This document shows, one piece after another, positions 34,665 through 43,526 of a DNA stretch of 64,000 nucleotides. Position 1 is the first letter of the stretch; each line of letters starts with the position of its first letter. The translations under genes and the position numbers were made by a program. The stretch spans positions 29,121-93,120 of IMG/VR virus record IMGVR_UViG_3300042147_000025. One strand, 5' to 3'. Origin of the DNA: a virus. Under the pieces are notes generated by a model. That model saw only the letters and a program-made list of their open reading frames with translations, searched no databases and had not been told where the DNA came from.

Positions 34665-35419
34665 ACGGCAATTGCTTGACTTTCTTCATAAGCTTTCTTG
34701 TACTTCCAAGATTGCCACGCTCCATTTAATTGACTGACACCCGTAGGTGAGTCTTTCAGTGGATTGTTCCGAAACAACAAGAACTTCTTACGTGGAATAA
34801 ACTTCTCGGTAATGTCTTCCGTCGCATTCACAAAGTCCCAACCAGCATAAGAATCATTGGTTGATGTTAGTGTGCTTTGATATAAACCAGCTAGTTCACG
34901 ACCTTTATTCTTCCACTTCCAGTTTGTAATGGAATCCTGTGATCGTGTTGGAAGTTTCTTAGGGGCAATCAGACCATCATCATATCGTGAGCCGTTCACT
35001 TTCCGTCTTTCGCGGTAAACCTTTTCTTGGACCGCGAAACCGTAACGATTAAACGAAACTACTTGTTTAATGAAAGCATGCCAAGAGTGATCCATATCAT
35101 GCATACATTGCCGCATGAAATTAGCTTTAGCAATCATATCCTTGTCGTCTTCATACCCTTCTGGGATTTTGACGTTCCAAGGAACTCTTGCAATCATTGC
35201 CTCTACATATTCAAGTGCAGGGGCAATAGCACCATCACAAGCCATCTTTTTATATGTTTCACCAGCTTCAGGCCAGCGCAGTTCATGTTGGCAACTTTCA
35301 AAAATTTCGCCGCCCAGCGTAGCTAGACCAAGAAAACCAGTCTCCCCCAAAGACAAGGCAGGAACTTGATTAGTTCCTGTTGCTAGGGAGACGCTATCTG
35401 TAATAGCATCTTCAGCCAT
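34665..35419 (-). CDS. Portal protein, exon 1
   Basis: 251 codons of the portal N-terminal half; without splicing the frame stops a few codons into the intron (34658). Typical portal segments: an ALEYVEAMIARVPW helix, a FIKQVVSFNRYGFAVQEKVY helix and KFLLFRNNPLKDSPTGVSQLNGAW, resembling Mu gp29/DUF935-like portals. The portal forms the dodecameric DNA channel at the head vertex, so correct splicing is essential for particle formation. Starts shortly after the large terminase stop. Confidence 0.88.
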
Positions 35420-35428
35420 TGTAACTCC

Positions 35429-37003
35429 TTATCTCTGAAAGGGGTTTGATTTAGTTAAGTTTGCAGACTGTAATCCTGACAAGAAATTTGGGATAATTTT
35501 TCGAGAGGCTACAGCTTCAAATGCATCAGAGCACGCGTCACAAAGATCATCGTGGCCAGATTCACCCGAACGCCGGGTTCCATCAAAAACTTCAACCTGA
35601 TTATAGAAGAAAGAAAGATCGTTTACAACACCATTTTCATAGTCTGTTGCACAATTCTTTAGTATCTTCATACCACCATTCATTACAATTGAAGCAAAAG
35701 GTTTGAACCTGTCCGCTTTTCGTCCCTGAGCCCGCATCTGCTTGACAAAGAAGCCGGCAGATGAGATTTCTTTAGTCAAAAATCCGTTAGTAAACTTAGC
35801 TCCGGGGCCTGGGTCCAGTGGAATTATAATGTTAACTTTGGCTCCGTCTTGGTGTGCAGCCTCCATAATAAAGGCTAGCCACTCACCGGGAAGTACACGA
35901 GTTTGCCTAATGTCATGAATGAAGTAACTACCATCTTTTAACCGGCTCATCTTCACCGAAACGGTGTAGTCCGGTGATGGGTTCTTATCACTCTTCTTGG
36001 AAAATGCAAAATCATAAGCCCTTACAGTAGATTCAATCTCTGTCCAAGCTGGTTCTTTATCTTCTTCGACAAACCACTCACGCCTGACCATGCCTGAACC
36101 TTCGGCGCGGGCCTCCCACGAGCCCCACAGCAAAATTTCTTTCTCAATGCGTGGCAAACCTTCAAGGAATGCGATATAGTTATCTTCAATGTAAGGGTTG
36201 TCATATACGGAAGCTGAAATCCAAGCAAAGGAGAGTGGCTTAATTTGCTTCTTATCAGTTTCTGGCAGAAGATCCCCGAAGGAGTCTCTGCGACCATGAT
36301 TCTCAAACATCTCTTCACGAGACATCGCCCAAATCATGTCGTTACCGTCACGGATAAACCAACGAACAATACCTTGCTTCGCAGGGTCTGGACGACCATA
36401 GAATTCATGCCCAACTGGGTGCAAGTACCAGCCGACCCACTTTTTAACCCACGAATCAGGATTTGGGTTCATGGTGGCACGCATCACAGGCTTCATGTCT
36501 GCTTTAGTACGAAGACGGGATAGTATGTACAAAAATTGACTTTCTTCAAATTGACAAAGTTCATCTAGGACCGCAGAACTGATTTGTGACCCTTGAAAGT
36601 TGTCCGTATCATCTACTCGTTCAAAGTGAGTAAAAGATACTTCAGCCTTTTTCTCCAGTCCATCTACAGGACCAAAGTTAATCTTCATATCCTTGTTTCG
36701 GATACGAGCTTTATCATCAAAATCTTTAAAAAGAGATTTGGCTTCATCCCAGATCGCCCCCGGCTTTGTCAGCATTGGGGTGGTCCGTCTGATTACAATT
36801 CCTTTATAATATGGAATATGGATATACTTCATGTGGTGCATGAGCGCGGCAAAAGTCTTCCCGCCGCCAGCTTGACCACCGTAGAAAATGATATCTACTT
36901 CTTCACCTTCTTCTGTAGCATATTTACTTCTTTTACCTGTGCCGTCTCGCAGCGTCAGGAACAACGATTGAGGACGGCTGGCAGGAGCAATTACCATTGA
37001 CAT
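35429..37003 (-). CDS. terL: Terminase large subunit
   Basis: 524 residues. Walker A GGQAGGGKT at about 42-50, an SAVLDEL Walker B with catalytic Glu at about 165-172, and an RNase-H-like nuclease part beginning VRAYDFAFSKK with acidic residues (about 330), then IIPLDPGPGAK. The motor packages DNA and cuts the concatemer. It precedes the portal gene in the transcript, the usual order. Confidence 0.92.
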   Translation of the reverse strand: MSMVIAPASRPQSLFLTLRDGTGKRSKYATEEGEEVDIIFYGGQAGGGKTFAALMHHMKYIHIPYYKGIVIRRTTPMLTKPGAIWDEAKSLFKDFDDKARIRNKDMKINFGPVDGLEKKAEVSFTHFERVDDTDNFQGSQISSAVLDELCQFEESQFLYILSRLRTKADMKPVMRATMNPNPDSWVKKWVGWYLHPVGHEFYGRPDPAKQGIVRWFIRDGNDMIWAMSREEMFENHGRRDSFGDLLPETDKKQIKPLSFAWISASVYDNPYIEDNYIAFLEGLPRIEKEILLWGSWEARAEGSGMVRREWFVEEDKEPAWTEIESTVRAYDFAFSKKSDKNPSPDYTVSVKMSRLKDGSYFIHDIRQTRVLPGEWLAFIMEAAHQDGAKVNIIIPLDPGPGAKFTNGFLTKEISSAGFFVKQMRAQGRKADRFKPFASIVMNGGMKILKNCATDYENGVVNDLSFFYNQVEVFDGTRRSGESGHDDLCDACSDAFEAVASRKIIPNFLSGLQSANLTKSNPFQR

Positions 37004-37035
37004 TAAAAGCTCCTTATAGCTTTAATTGTGTTTCT

Positions 37036-37383
37036 TTATTCTACTTGACCACTTGCTTTCAAATATTGCATCACGAGCAAATTACGATCCCTGCCTGAAA
37101 TCCCATACTTCTTCTTAACAGTAGCCTTCAACGTATCCCAATCCATATCATCAAGTTGCTCTTTTGTAAACAACTCTTGGACGACTTGAAACCGGAAACC
37201 GGGTTTATCTTCAAGCATCTCAGCCGTGGACAATGTAAACCAAGCAGAGTGTGGATAGTTAAGTCGTGGTACTTTACCTTCTTGAAGAACAGCACCTTTG
37301 CCAGCAATCTCAATACAGTTCTGCATAAAGCTATAACCAATGCTATCAGCACCAGTTACATACACTAAATATTCGTTTGTCAT
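37036..37383 (-). CDS. Hypothetical protein upstream of terL, SAP-like C-terminus
   Basis: 115 residues. The C-terminal half (LDDMDWDTLKATVKKKYGISGRDRN, shortened) resembles a SAP/Rho-N type helix-extended-helix that can bind DNA. Position directly before terL makes it a second candidate for a packaging accessory. First gene downstream of a likely late promoter. Confidence 0.5.
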   Translation of the reverse strand: MTNEYLVYVTGADSIGYSFMQNCIEIAGKGAVLQEGKVPRLNYPHSAWFTLSTAEMLEDKPGFRFQVVQELFTKEQLDDMDWDTLKATVKKKYGISGRDRNLLVMQYLKASGQVE

Positions 37384-37418
37384 TTAAATTCTCTCCTGTT
37401 GTTTGTTTCAAGAGAGAC

Positions 37419-37448
37419 ATAATCTCACAAACATAAGCTGGAAGTCAA
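37419..37448 (-). promoter_or_regulatory. Candidate promoter for the packaging and head operon
   Basis: On the minus strand TTGACT (37443-37448) and GATTAT (37419-37424) are spaced by 18 bases, about 35 bases before the first gene of the terminase cluster. The -35 is near consensus, the -10 weaker. Confidence 0.5.
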
Positions 37449-37481
37449 GCTTATTACAAATATATTTACCTGTCTTAACAA

Positions 37482-37505
37482 ATAACTCTATATTTCAAGA
37501 GTTAT
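37482..37505 (-). terminator. Terminator after the virion protein gene
   Basis: Eight-base-pair arms ATAACTCT / AGAGTTAT with an 8-base loop, followed on the minus strand by TTTGTT. It ends the upstream transcript just before the late promoter at 37419-37448. Confidence 0.7.
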
Positions 37506-37517
37506 CTATAAAACAAC

Positions 37518-38327
37518 TTAAGGACGTTCTTCCCATCGAGCTTTAAACGTGCCAATAACACCTGTCAGGGTTATCCTAAAGTAATATGTGGCAGCACCAA
37601 CACCACGTTCATCAGTCGCTGCAACACCGACAGAACCTGCAAAATTACTGTTGTCAGCAGCCTTTATCCTTAGAACATCGATTACAGTGCCACCTGTAAG
37701 AGTACCACCTGCTGTCAATACAGTCTGGTTCGTGTAGAAAGGAGAAGGTCTTGTAGACATTGTATTAGCTGGGAGGATTGGAAGTGTTTCAGAGAACGTT
37801 CCTCCTTCTGTCCCACCAACAACTGTCTCAACCCTAATGGTGCCAGCTTCAACAGCAGATGTAAGGGAGAACAAAATAATATCTAGAGGAACTACAGCTT
37901 TAATTACATAGGTTGCTGTGGTGGCTGCTGTCCACTCTTTAAATGTTCTGAACTCTCTACCTTCGAAGAAAGATGTCTGAGCAATATCAACCCTTAGACG
38001 TCTGAACCCTTCCTTTGTACTTGTGTATAAATCATGAGGAAGGTCAACGGTACTAAATGGAGCAACAGTACCTGTCAGACGTTGTACGATGATTTGTCCA
38101 ATTCCACCCCGAATCCATATTGGATCGTCGTTAGCGTGGATTAGTGTTGTCTCACCGGAACGTACAGGAAATGACCTGTCAGAGACAGATGGTTGTGTTG
38201 GTTGTTGTATTACATAACAAGGAAGAGATGAATCGTTAGTAAGAATAAGGCTTGTGCCTGCATCAAACTCTGATAGCGTATAGAGGTTGGAATATACTGT
38301 AGTACTTGGAAGGTTGATAATAGCCAT
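37518..38327 (-). CDS. Putative virion structural protein (269 aa)
   Basis: 269 residues, beta-rich with many Thr, Val and Gly, no signal peptide or membrane segment. I do not recognise a named family. The composition and the location between tailspike/small terminase and large terminase suggest a structural or fibre-like virion protein. It has its own terminator. Confidence 0.5.
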   Translation of the reverse strand: MAIINLPSTTVYSNLYTLSEFDAGTSLILTNDSSLPCYVIQQPTQPSVSDRSFPVRSGETTLIHANDDPIWIRGGIGQIIVQRLTGTVAPFSTVDLPHDLYTSTKEGFRRLRVDIAQTSFFEGREFRTFKEWTAATTATYVIKAVVPLDIILFSLTSAVEAGTIRVETVVGGTEGGTFSETLPILPANTMSTRPSPFYTNQTVLTAGGTLTGGTVIDVLRIKAADNSNFAGSVGVAATDERGVGAATYYFRITLTGVIGTFKARWEERP

Positions 38328-38630
38328 AAATCCCCTTGGATTTTTATTTGTTTGTAAAGGGGGTTTGGATAGTACTACATATGTTTACATATATCTACCG
38401 TTATAAAATAATTGCTGAATCTTCCACGCTTCCTGAAATTCAGCTCTCTTCTCACAGAAATTGAGAAGTCTCTCCACTTAACCGTCTTCCGGTTTGCCAT
38501 TTATTTCAACTGTCCGCCAGAACAGTTTGGGTTAGGACTAGGCGTCCTGATACCAGACCGAAGCCTGATTCTTTCTAGTAACATAAATCCCAAACGATAT
38601 CATTGCTGCTGATTTCGTGCGAGTTTCTTG
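38328..38630 (-). other. Intergenic stretch with only weak coding potential
   Basis: About 300 bases. A 41-codon basic frame on the minus strand (38375-38500, beginning MANRKTVKWRDF) could be a small DNA-binding peptide but has no good ribosome site. A hairpin AACTGT / ACAGTT lies just upstream of it. No other feature is convincing. Confidence 0.3.
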
Positions 38631-39041
38631 TTACTCATGATCGTCTTGGTCAGGATCGACATAGACTAGTGACAGACGTGGTTTCAATTCAGCCTTGATC
38701 TGTTCAGGGGATTGCTCTTCCTCTTCAGTATCACGCTTTCCTTCAGCACGAGCTTTGAAGTTTGTAATCTCATCGCTGCTAGCTGCTTTTTCAACGCTGA
38801 CAATGGAATTGATAATCCACTTTGCGCTTGCGACAGACTCAGAGTTTACATTTTCATTCTTAAGACTCTTATCAATCAAAGCTAGAGCAATATCTTCGCG
38901 TTCACGAAGCTTGTCAGCCAGTTCACGCAGTTTACTCTTTTTGATTCGAACCTTACTGTTTCCCGAAGTGTTTCTGTTTGAACGTGGCCCATCAAACCTA
39001 GTATCTGGGCTAGGATTCGGGTTTGTAATTTTCTTAGCCAT
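38631..39041 (-). CDS. Putative terminase small subunit
   Basis: 136 residues, basic N-terminal half and acidic C-terminus. The start, with NPSPDTRF followed by a Ser/Asn/Arg-rich segment, resembles the opening of DUF5681-like phage packaging proteins. A helical centre (LRELADKLREREDIALALID) fits a DNA-recognition subunit. Position upstream of the large terminase supports this, but two genes lie between, so the call is tentative. Confidence 0.4.
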   Translation of the reverse strand: MAKKITNPNPSPDTRFDGPRSNRNTSGNSKVRIKKSKLRELADKLREREDIALALIDKSLKNENVNSESVASAKWIINSIVSVEKAASSDEITNFKARAEGKRDTEEEEQSPEQIKAELKPRLSLVYVDPDQDDHE

Positions 39042-39053
39042 AAATGTTACCTA

Positions 39054-41750
39054 TTAAGATACAGAAGGCATAACGCGGAAGTTTGTACTCGTTCCGGCGA
39101 CACCTTCCGCCACATTGACCCAGCCCATCGATCCACCTGCTGCAATTGTATTATTCCAAATCTTGTGACCTCTGGAATAATAAAAACCATCGGTTGGAAT
39201 TGCTGTTGCATAGTGTGGGGTGACAGAGACAAGCATCCACTCTGCTGTTGTACCTAGTTGTGGGATGATCCTTTCGAATATCAAAGCACCACCGCTAGGG
39301 CAGGTGAGTTCAGGGACACCAGATGCACGTAGACTAATATTACCATTAGATCGTACAGTTACAGCACCGATTGCAAACAGTGTACGATGTTGTCCGGGGT
39401 TTGCCCAACCATGAAGATTTGAAATACGGATGGTCCTGTCAGCATTAGGGGACACATAGCAAGATGGATGGCCCTGCATATCAACGTTACCAGAAGCATC
39501 AGTAACAACAATTTTGTGTTGTCTGTTGTTCTTAAACAGTGTCATTCCGGTAGTTTGCTTACTGTTCTGTCCCACGTATTCCCAAGACTGAACTTGGTCA
39601 AGGCCTACACTACTAGCGGCAACCATGTTGTCAACAGTACCGAGCATAAACCCACCGGGGCCAACCTGTGTGCGGCTGCTGACACCTTCCCTGAAGATAC
39701 CCCCATCACCAACACCACCTTGAATGAAAGTAGTTGCTACAGTTTGGGATGCGCTAACTTGGTAAGTGCCAGACTTTCCAGTTGAACCTGTCAACTGTTG
39801 GACTATGGTGGTTCCAGCAGTAACCCCAGTACCCGTTAATGACATACCCGCAGCGAACCTGCCAAGCATTGACACATCGTTCTCAATCGTAAGGGTAGTT
39901 CCTGCAATGGAGCCATTACCTCGACCCGCACCAACCGTACCATTGCCAGCATTAGCATGTCTGTTAGCTTGGAAGAATTGTTGGGCGCCAGTTTGAATGT
40001 CAAAACAGATACCTACAGATTCAAACCAAGTTTCCATTACGCTATTGTTACTGCAAGCACCAAGCTCCTTCCAACCCAATCGGGTTTTTTCACAAGCAAA
40101 TTGCCCCATAGCCATTACACCAGTGGGGCAACGTGCAGCCTGACCAACACCGGCAATATCAGAAGTACTTTCACCATGACCACTTGCATTGTCTGCAACT
40201 TCCGAGGGGGTTGGGTCAAATGTCAACAGTACACCGATATCTGATATATCATCTGGTGCTGTGCTCATACCGCCTGTGTAACCGTTCTCAAGTTCAATTT
40301 GACCGTGTTGGCCAGTGAACATGTAGCCAATACTGCCAATAGCTCCACGGGCACCTACTTGACAATCCTGAAACTTAACAAACTGGTTTGGGAGAAGTGA
40401 ATGAGCATCGGTATATCCGGCTCTTGACCACACACATCTGTTGAAGTTAATGATTCTGACATTGAAGAATGTCGTGTGCCACAACCCACCTTGAGTGTAC
40501 CCAGCATCCCATTTTGCACGGGCATACAATCCCCACTGTGTTGGGTTGACAGGTGCCACGTTAAAGTCTGCTGTTGATGCTCCGCTTATAGTGAGGTTAG
40601 ACCACCCGCATTCTGCAACAACGCCAGAGTCAATTTCCACCATCCCGTAAGTAAATCCGGGATCTGCTACAGGAAGAGCAACAAACCCACCATTCCTCAC
40701 GCCGGGGCCGTCAACTGGAACTCTGGAGCGGATGGTTAGCTTAGTTACGGGGGAGAAGCCAGACCCAAGTCTAACCTTACCCCCACCCTTACTGGACGCA
40801 TATAGAGATGCTTTTTCACAAGCCAGAGTGTCATCTGTCACGCCGTCAGCCAGTCTACCAAACTCCTCCATCCAAATTTCACCGGAAGTAATTCTTTGGA
40901 ACCTGCCTGTTGGAACACCCACAACAGCGAAAGTATACCCACCATTATCCGGTTCTGTTGAAGCAGAGTCCCATATGAAATCACCACCGCCGCGTGGGCC
41001 AAGATAAGGTACTCTTGTGGACCACCCAGCATGATAGGATGCGACTTTATAAGTAAGGCCAGTCTTTCTTGGTAGCGTCAATAGGTCTGCAACAGAATCA
41101 ACAGACACCACAGCACTGCCAACATTCAGTGCTGCACCATCGGCAGCAAGGTCTGCAATGCTTACTTTTGTACTTAGAAGACCTTCTGTGTAAACAGCAG
41201 AAGCCTGTGCATCATTGGCGGAGTCTAAGGAGTCTTGAGCAGAAGCAGCGCTTTCAGCAGCTTTAGTAGTCGCTGTAACTGCACTTGATGCTGAAGACAC
41301 AGCCGAAGTTTGACTTGCTGTGGCACTATTGGCAGAAGCTGTTGCAGAGTTAGCCGAATTCGTAGCACTTACCGCAGCTTGGCTTGCAGACGCAGCAGCA
41401 GCATTCTTACTAGCCAATGCACCAGCAGCATCAGCAGCCACTTGAGCTGCCAAGCCATCACTATGAGCTGTCTGATCAAGCATCAACAATTCATTAATTG
41501 TTGTCTGCGTTGTATCATCTGTAATCTCAATATTACCAATGTTAGCATAGGATCTATATTCTAAGGAGAATACACTGACATGATACCAACCATTTGGAAC
41601 ATCAATTTCATATTCACCATCTTCATCTGTCTTAAAGTCTTTTGTGACAAACATAAGAACTTGTTCAGAGGTGTTGTTAGCTGTAATCCGTACAGATGAG
41701 TTTTTATATGGTTCGCCTGTAGGGGTGAGGAGGGTGCCTGAAAGAATCAT
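39054..41750 (-). CDS. Tailspike / tail fibre with beta-helix domain
   Basis: 898 residues, the largest gene. Residues 1-90 look like a carboxypeptidase-regulatory (prealbumin-like) domain, followed by an Ala/Ser-rich helical stalk (about 100-190) like lambda Stf-type fibres. From about 295, a [17 protein letters not shown] block marks the pectate-lyase-like right-handed beta helix common in tailspikes that bind or cut polysaccharide. The C-terminal 250 residues probably form a trimer foot. It lies apart from the baseplate genes, next to the terminase block. Enzyme specificity is unknown. Confidence 0.8.
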   Translation of the reverse strand: MILSGTLLTPTGEPYKNSSVRITANNTSEQVLMFVTKDFKTDEDGEYEIDVPNGWYHVSVFSLEYRSYANIGNIEITDDTTQTTINELLMLDQTAHSDGLAAQVAADAAGALASKNAAAASASQAAVSATNSANSATASANSATASQTSAVSSASSAVTATTKAAESAASAQDSLDSANDAQASAVYTEGLLSTKVSIADLAADGAALNVGSAVVSVDSVADLLTLPRKTGLTYKVASYHAGWSTRVPYLGPRGGGDFIWDSASTEPDNGGYTFAVVGVPTGRFQRITSGEIWMEEFGRLADGVTDDTLACEKASLYASSKGGGKVRLGSGFSPVTKLTIRSRVPVDGPGVRNGGFVALPVADPGFTYGMVEIDSGVVAECGWSNLTISGASTADFNVAPVNPTQWGLYARAKWDAGYTQGGLWHTTFFNVRIINFNRCVWSRAGYTDAHSLLPNQFVKFQDCQVGARGAIGSIGYMFTGQHGQIELENGYTGGMSTAPDDISDIGVLLTFDPTPSEVADNASGHGESTSDIAGVGQAARCPTGVMAMGQFACEKTRLGWKELGACSNNSVMETWFESVGICFDIQTGAQQFFQANRHANAGNGTVGAGRGNGSIAGTTLTIENDVSMLGRFAAGMSLTGTGVTAGTTIVQQLTGSTGKSGTYQVSASQTVATTFIQGGVGDGGIFREGVSSRTQVGPGGFMLGTVDNMVAASSVGLDQVQSWEYVGQNSKQTTGMTLFKNNRQHKIVVTDASGNVDMQGHPSCYVSPNADRTIRISNLHGWANPGQHRTLFAIGAVTVRSNGNISLRASGVPELTCPSGGALIFERIIPQLGTTAEWMLVSVTPHYATAIPTDGFYYSRGHKIWNNTIAAGGSMGWVNVAEGVAGTSTNFRVMPSVS

Positions 41751-41788
41751 ATTGTCCCTACTGGAGAGTGTACTGGAATATTGTTATT

Positions 41789-41816
41789 TTTACAGAAAGA
41801 TTTTCTTAGTTATACT
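41789..41816 (+). promoter_or_regulatory. Promoter of the GGA-hairpin RNA
   Basis: TTTACA (41789-41794), 16-base spacer, TATACT (41811-41816): both boxes differ from consensus by one base. Start of transcription is expected near 41823. A 10-bp inverted repeat (41805-41814 and 41853-41862) overlaps the -10 box and the start and could be an operator or an early hairpin. Confidence 0.65.
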
Positions 41817-41822
41817 CGCAGG

Positions 41823-42040
41823 CTAGGCCGTGCAATATTCATAATGAAGGAATATAACTAAGAAATGACCCTGTGCTAAGCATGTGTTGTGAGGAGAGGC
41901 ACGTAACACGCTATCAAGGTCAGAAGAACTTCTAAGGAGAGGGATAGAAGTTCTTTAAGTGCTGATATAGAGGAGAGAAGACATCAGCGGAGGAAACATA
42001 TCTTTTATGTAGAATTTAATTCTTGTCAGATATGTGGGTG
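41823..42040 (+). ncRNA. Candidate GGA-hairpin RNA (RsmZ/CsrB-like sponge)
   Basis: No protein frame is present. Successive hairpins expose GGA: 41884-41909 (loop AGGAGAGG), 41925-41954 (10-bp stem, loop AGGAGAGGGA) and 41961-41988 (loop with GAGGAGAG). These are followed by an unpaired GGAGGA (41989-41994) and a further stem CATATCT / AGATATG (41997-42034). An additional GGA is at 41849. GGA in hairpin loops is the hallmark of RNAs that sequester RsmA/CsrA. The 3' end is not clear and no T-run terminator is seen. The loops also resemble Shine-Dalgarno sites, so a ribosome or other decoy is an alternative. Confidence 0.5.
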
Positions 42041-42044
42041 AAAC

Positions 42045-42126
42045 TGGAGCGGTTATTAGGGAATCCAACCCTCGACCTTTCTACCGTGAAGCGCTTCACA
42101 AATAGTTAAGACAGCATGGTAACCGC
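42045..42126 (-). ncRNA. tRNA-like element, possibly a decayed tRNA
   Basis: 82 bases with 7-bp complementary ends (GCGGTTA / TAACCGC) followed by T-CCA, and a T-arm-like GAGGG TTGGATT CCCTA in which the invariant C56 is G. A normal D-arm and anticodon arm cannot be folded convincingly. It lies just downstream of tRNA-Thr, so a degenerate or unusual tRNA is likely. Confidence 0.3.
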
Positions 42127-42132
42127 ATAATA

Positions 42133-42186
42133 AAACACTGACCTTTTGCACATTAACATCCACCGTTGATGGATAAGTGTGGTCAG
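42133..42186 (-). terminator. Hairpin after the tRNA genes
   Basis: CTGACC and GGTCAG arms enclose an inner ATCCA / TGGAT stem; on the minus strand the structure is followed by TGTTTTATT. It lies about 10 bases after tRNA-Thr and probably ends the tRNA transcript. Confidence 0.55.
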
Positions 42187-42195
42187 TTTGTTACT

Positions 42196-42271
42196 TGGTG
42201 CCGTCACTAAGATTCGAACTCAGGACATCTTGCTTACAAGGCAAGCGCTCTACCGCTGGAGCTATAACGGC
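42196..42271 (-). tRNA. tRNA-Thr (TGT)
   Basis: 76 bases including an encoded CCA. Acceptor GCCGTTA / TGACGGC, D-arm GCTC...GAGC, anticodon arm CTTGC CTTGTAA GCAAG with anticodon TGT, T-arm CTGAG TTCGAAT CTTAG. All invariant positions appear intact. Confidence 0.93.
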
Positions 42272-42276
42272 GAAAT

Positions 42277-42353
42277 TGGCTGGATATCGTGGGCTCGAAC
42301 CACGGACATTCGGATTAACAGTCCGATGCAACTACCAACTGTGCTAATATCCA
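42277..42353 (-). tRNA. tRNA-Asn (GTT)
   Basis: 77 bases including CCA. Acceptor TGGATAT / ATATCCA, T8 and A9 present, anticodon arm CGGA CTGTTAA TCCG with anticodon GTT, T-arm CGTGG TTCGAGC CCACG. Five bases separate it from tRNA-Thr, so both are processed from one precursor. Confidence 0.93.
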
Positions 42354-42662
42354 AGAATTAATGATGTCTTTCCATCAGTCACATACCAAGTATGACACCG
42401 AGTCTGGATTTAAAGTGCGAGTCGGCATTTAGCACACACTTCGTAGGCGCTACTAGACTTGTATGGCTCTCGTAGTCCACCCTTGTTAATCTAGCATCCC
42501 AGTTGAATGGGCTGAGCCTACTCGTCAACGTATTACGCCGCGTATGAACGTAATATCCGTATTCCCTTGTTCTCACCTTACACCGACAAACATATGGAAA
42601 TCGATGAGGTTGTTCCATATAACCAAGGAAATTCTTTTTCCTGCACTTTCCAGTGCAATTCA
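42354..42662 (-). ncRNA. Long untranslated leader before the tRNAs, possible structured RNA
   Basis: About 300 bases lie between a strong promoter and tRNA-Asn on the minus strand. The only frame (94 codons from a GTG) reads like random sequence. Visible hairpins include TGCACT / AGTGCA near the 5' end and CCCATT..., AACTGGG-type stems further on. It could be an independent small RNA or just a processed tRNA leader. Confidence 0.35.
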
Positions 42663-42669
42663 CAGTACC

Positions 42670-42698
42670 TATTATACAGACTTATTTACAAAAGTCAA
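42670..42698 (-). promoter_or_regulatory. Strong sigma-70 promoter for the tRNA transcript
   Basis: On the minus strand TTGACT, a 16-base spacer and a perfect TATAAT (complement of 42671-42676). It fires towards the tRNA genes. Confidence 0.75.
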
Positions 42699-42728
42699 AC
42701 TAAATCTTTCATTTTGTTATAAAAGATT

Positions 42729-42905
42729 TTAACTATCTGAATCAGGCATCACTTTCTTGAAGACAGTTCCGTAATGGCTAACACCCTCATGTTGATACTC
42801 CCACCGAAAGCAACCATCAATAAACTCTTCAGCACTTTCTTCAAATAAACATACACAATCTTTTTCTTCGGCCCCGCAGTCAGGGCAATAGTTTTCGTTG
42901 CCCAT
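42729..42905 (-). CDS. Small zinc-ribbon protein (58 aa)
   Basis: ATG at 42905 with AAGGA 8 bases upstream. The N-terminus has CPDCGAEEKDCVC, i.e. two cysteine pairs able to bind zinc, followed by an acidic tail. No family assigned. Last gene of the minus-strand group; an AT-rich hairpin (AAATCTTT / AAAGATTT) follows. Confidence 0.65.
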   Translation of the reverse strand: MGNENYCPDCGAEEKDCVCLFEESAEEFIDGCFRWEYQHEGVSHYGTVFKKVMPDSDS

Positions 42906-42966
42906 TCTTGGGTTCCTTTGTTATTTATATTGAGTTCGTATTATACTCACACTTACTTATTAAAAG

Positions 42967-43176
42967 TCAAGCTTTTGGAATATTTATTTTAAACCAGCAA
43001 ACTCCGTAGTAGTCTACACACAAGAATTCAAGATCTTTTGTTTCAAAACTATTAATCCACTTGGCGAGTTCAGTATAAAAAGCAACTGAATTATATTCCC
43101 CGTATTGAGGCTGCATCTCACGTAACCAGCTAGGAATTTCAACCATCATTTTATTTCCAACGGTAAGCTCTTTCAT
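42967..43176 (-). CDS. Hypothetical protein (69 aa)
   Basis: A short soluble protein with several W and Y residues; its start overlaps the stop of the upstream gene (ATGA). No domain recognised. Part of a three-gene coupled unit with the polymerase-like protein. Confidence 0.6.
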   Translation of the reverse strand: MKELTVGNKMMVEIPSWLREMQPQYGEYNSVAFYTELAKWINSFETKDLEFLCVDYYGVCWFKINIPKA

Positions 43177-43526
43177 TTCTTGTCCGCTTTGACTATTCGA
43201 TTGATAAAATCTTCTAAACCTTTTGCGCGATAAGTCTTGCTGTTAGACAGCAGCCATTTATTAGACTTAGTGAAGTATGTAAATTTATCAATACCCCATA
43301 CACCCATCCTCTTTAAAATAGACTCGCCTAAACCATTATCTACAAGAATTTTTGCACAATGATAATCCATAAGGCTCATTTGCATATAAGCATTAAAGTG
43401 ATTGCCTGAACGAGACCCTTGCTCCTTAGCTTCTTTGATATGCTGTTGCACACCATCAAAACCTAGCTCTACAATTTTATTTGCTGTTCTCACTATAACG
43501 CCACTGGATTTTACATCTGTAATCAT
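43173..43526 (-). CDS. Hypothetical protein coupled to the polymerase-like gene (117 aa)
   Basis: 117 residues, basic, helical (VQQHIKEAKEQGSRSGNHF, KRMGVWGIDKFTYFTKSNKW). Starts within the stop of the polymerase-like gene and ends within the start of the next. No family recognised; coupling suggests a replication-linked role. Confidence 0.6.
   Translation of the reverse strand: MITDVKSSGVIVRTANKIVELGFDGVQQHIKEAKEQGSRSGNHFNAYMQMSLMDYHCAKILVDNGLGESILKRMGVWGIDKFTYFTKSNKWLLSNSKTYRAKGLEDFINRIVKADKK

Noticed and set aside
41883-41995. AGGAGAGG loops as ribosome sites for small proteins
   Set aside because: No ATG, GTG or TTG with a frame of more than a few codons follows any of them at the right distance, whereas each lies in a hairpin loop.
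42379-42663. Minus-strand 94-codon frame from a GTG
   Set aside because: No ribosome site, an improbable composition, and it fills exactly the leader between promoter and tRNA. Treated as non-coding RNA instead.
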